Assembly (NCBI GenBank): GCA_964502525.1
Contig: CAZCXH010000070.1
Location: 1 to 23,317, forward strand
Reading direction: 5' to 3'
DNA from: DATLYB01 sp964502525
Lineage (GTDB): Bacteria; Bacteroidota; Bacteroidia; Chitinophagales; CAIOSU01
Length of the DNA: 23,317 nt
The translations under genes were made by a program, and so were the position numbers. Below are positions 22,330 through 23,317 of this stretch, piece by piece (positions within the stretch are counted from its first letter, which is position 1; every line of letters begins with the position of its first letter). The notes beneath the pieces were generated by a model. That model did no database searches. It saw only the letters and a list, made by a program, of their open reading frames with translations, and was not told the origin of the DNA.

Positions 22330-23199
22330 ATGCGCGCATCCGTCTTCCCGGGGCAAGGCAGCCAATTTACAGGCATGGCTAAAGAACTTTATGATCAGCA
22401 TGATGCTGCCCGTACTTTGTTCGAGCAGGCTAACGAGCTTCTTGGCTTTCGCATCGAAGAAATCATGTTCAATGGACCTGACGACAAATTAAAGGAAACG
22501 GAAATCACTCAGCCTGCTGTTTTTTTACATTCAATGGCCGCTGTGAACCTTGAGGGAAATAACTTTCATCCCGACATGGTTGCCGGACATTCACTTGGTG
22601 AGTTTTCAGCATTAGTCGCCAGCCGGGCTTTAAGTTTTGAAGATGGACTGAAACTCGTTCAGCAACGGGCTAAAGCAATGCAGGAAGCCTGTGACGCCAC
22701 ACCCTCAACCATGGCTGCCATTGTAGGATTGGACGATGCTGTTGTGGAAAGAATCTGCGCGGAATTCACCGATGTAGTGCCTGCCAATTACAACTGCCCG
22801 CGACAATTGGTTATCTCAGGGTCTGTGGAAGGAGTTAATCACGCCAGCGAAAAAATGAAAACTGCCGGTGCAAGAATGGTGGTGCCGCTGAAAGTAGCCG
22901 GTGCTTTTCATTCGCCATTCATGGAACCGGCAAGAAAAAAGTTAGAGGAGGCGATCATGCGTGCAAAATTCAGCCGGCCCATCTGCCCGGTTTATCAAAA
23001 TGTTGATGGCCTTCCGCACACGCATCCCGATGAAATCAGAATAAATTTAATCCGTCAGCTTACTGCTCCTGTCTTGTGGACTCAGTCTATTTTAAATATG
23101 ATCCATGATGGAGCCTCTTTGTTTTCCGAAATGGGACCCGGAAAAGTATTGAGCAACCTGGTGAAAAAGATTGAAAAAACTGCCATGGATACAGCCTGA
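22330..23199 (+). CDS. fabD: Malonyl-CoA:ACP transacylase
   Basis: A 289-residue acyltransferase that moves malonyl from CoA to acyl carrier protein to supply fatty-acid elongation. Active-site features are intact: FPGQGSQ (6-12), GHSLGEFSAL with nucleophile Ser88 (86-95), QQRAKAMQ with Arg113 (111-118) that binds the malonyl carboxylate, and GAFHSPFM with His194 (191-198) as the general base. NYNCPRQLVISG (153-164) and SEMGPGKVLSNLV near the end are typical. Length is normal, at slightly under 300 residues. It has its own -7 box and is shielded from the methyltransferase cluster by a strong terminator, so it is an independent unit. Other fab genes are not seen in the window. The 118 bp after it hold only a tandem repeat and no clear terminator. 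Confidence 0.95.
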   Translation: MRASVFPGQGSQFTGMAKELYDQHDAARTLFEQANELLGFRIEEIMFNGPDDKLKETEITQPAVFLHSMAAVNLEGNNFHPDMVAGHSLGEFSALVASRALSFEDGLKLVQQRAKAMQEACDATPSTMAAIVGLDDAVVERICAEFTDVVPANYNCPRQLVISGSVEGVNHASEKMKTAGARMVVPLKVAGAFHSPFMEPARKKLEEAIMRAKFSRPICPVYQNVDGLPHTHPDEIRINLIRQLTAPVLWTQSILNMIHDGASLFSEMGPGKVLSNLVKKIEKTAMDTA

Positions 23200-23250
23200 A
23201 ACTCAAATCCATGGCGCTCAGTGAACAGTACTCGGAGGTTAGTGCAATAC

Positions 23251-23317
23251 TGATTACTGACTACTGACTACTGACTACTGATTACTGATTACTGATTACT
23301 GACTACTGACTACTGAC
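23251..23317 (+). repeat. 7-bp tandem repeat (TGAYTAC)n
   Basis: Nine full heptamers and a partial tenth run to the window end. The third-to-last variable base alternates in blocks: T, C, C, C, T, T, T, C, C. A degenerate unit (GCAATAC) precedes it. The copy number beyond the window is unknown. Confidence 0.9.

Overview
The window reads as ordinary chromosome from a member of the Bacteroidota, probably a Chitinophagales- or Sphingobacteria-like lineage. This rests on three things seen in the sequence. Several genes have Bacteroidota-type promoter elements (-7 box TAnnTTTG, sometimes with TTTG 19 bases upstream) close to their start codons. Shine-Dalgarno sequences are scarce. The gene families fit: PAD_porph deiminase lipoprotein, GH3, WbqC-like, TMEM175-type channel, GltB/GltD. 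No rRNA, tRNA, CRISPR array, insertion sequence or phage gene was found.

Layout. 1-2362 (+): the C-terminal end of DNA polymerase III alpha, a secreted peptidylarginine/agmatine-deiminase-like lipoprotein and a TMEM175-like channel. 2627-4162 (-): a superfamily 2 helicase. 4378-6459 (+): a small ArsR-type regulator with a 17-bp palindrome over its promoter, then a GH3-family acyl-adenylating enzyme. 6757-13566 (+): glutamate synthase large subunit, a two-gene DUF6922-like/AbiEii-like nucleotidyltransferase cassette, and glutamate synthase small subunit. 13523-16723 (-): a VanZ-like membrane protein whose end overlaps gltD, a sulfotransferase, a repeat-rich gap and a WbqC-like protein. 16771-17418 (+): an F420-reductase-type NAD(P)-binding protein. 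17645-21998 (+): five methyltransferase genes and one rhodanese, including MddA (methanethiol S-methyltransferase) and an ArsM-related protein. 22330-23199 (+): fabD, followed by a 7-bp tandem repeat that runs off the window.

Two places stand out. The first is the methyltransferase/rhodanese cluster. MddA makes dimethyl sulfide, the ArsM-like protein is translationally coupled to the rhodanese, and a TPMT/TehB-like methyltransferase follows 6 bases later. Together they suggest a sulfur, selenium or metalloid methylation module that I do not recognise as a described unit. The second is the toxin-antitoxin-like pair inside the gltBD operon. It is bracketed by a 7-bp direct repeat (ACTAACT), and collapsing that repeat would place gltB and gltD directly next to each other.

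The intergenic gaps hold several structured repeats: a roughly 140-bp element with 13-bp terminal inverted repeats and nested hairpins, two copies of a 65-bp hairpin repeat, and four copies of a REP-like hairpin whose stem bases co-vary between copies. Strong intrinsic terminators follow the ArsR gene and the methyltransferase cluster.
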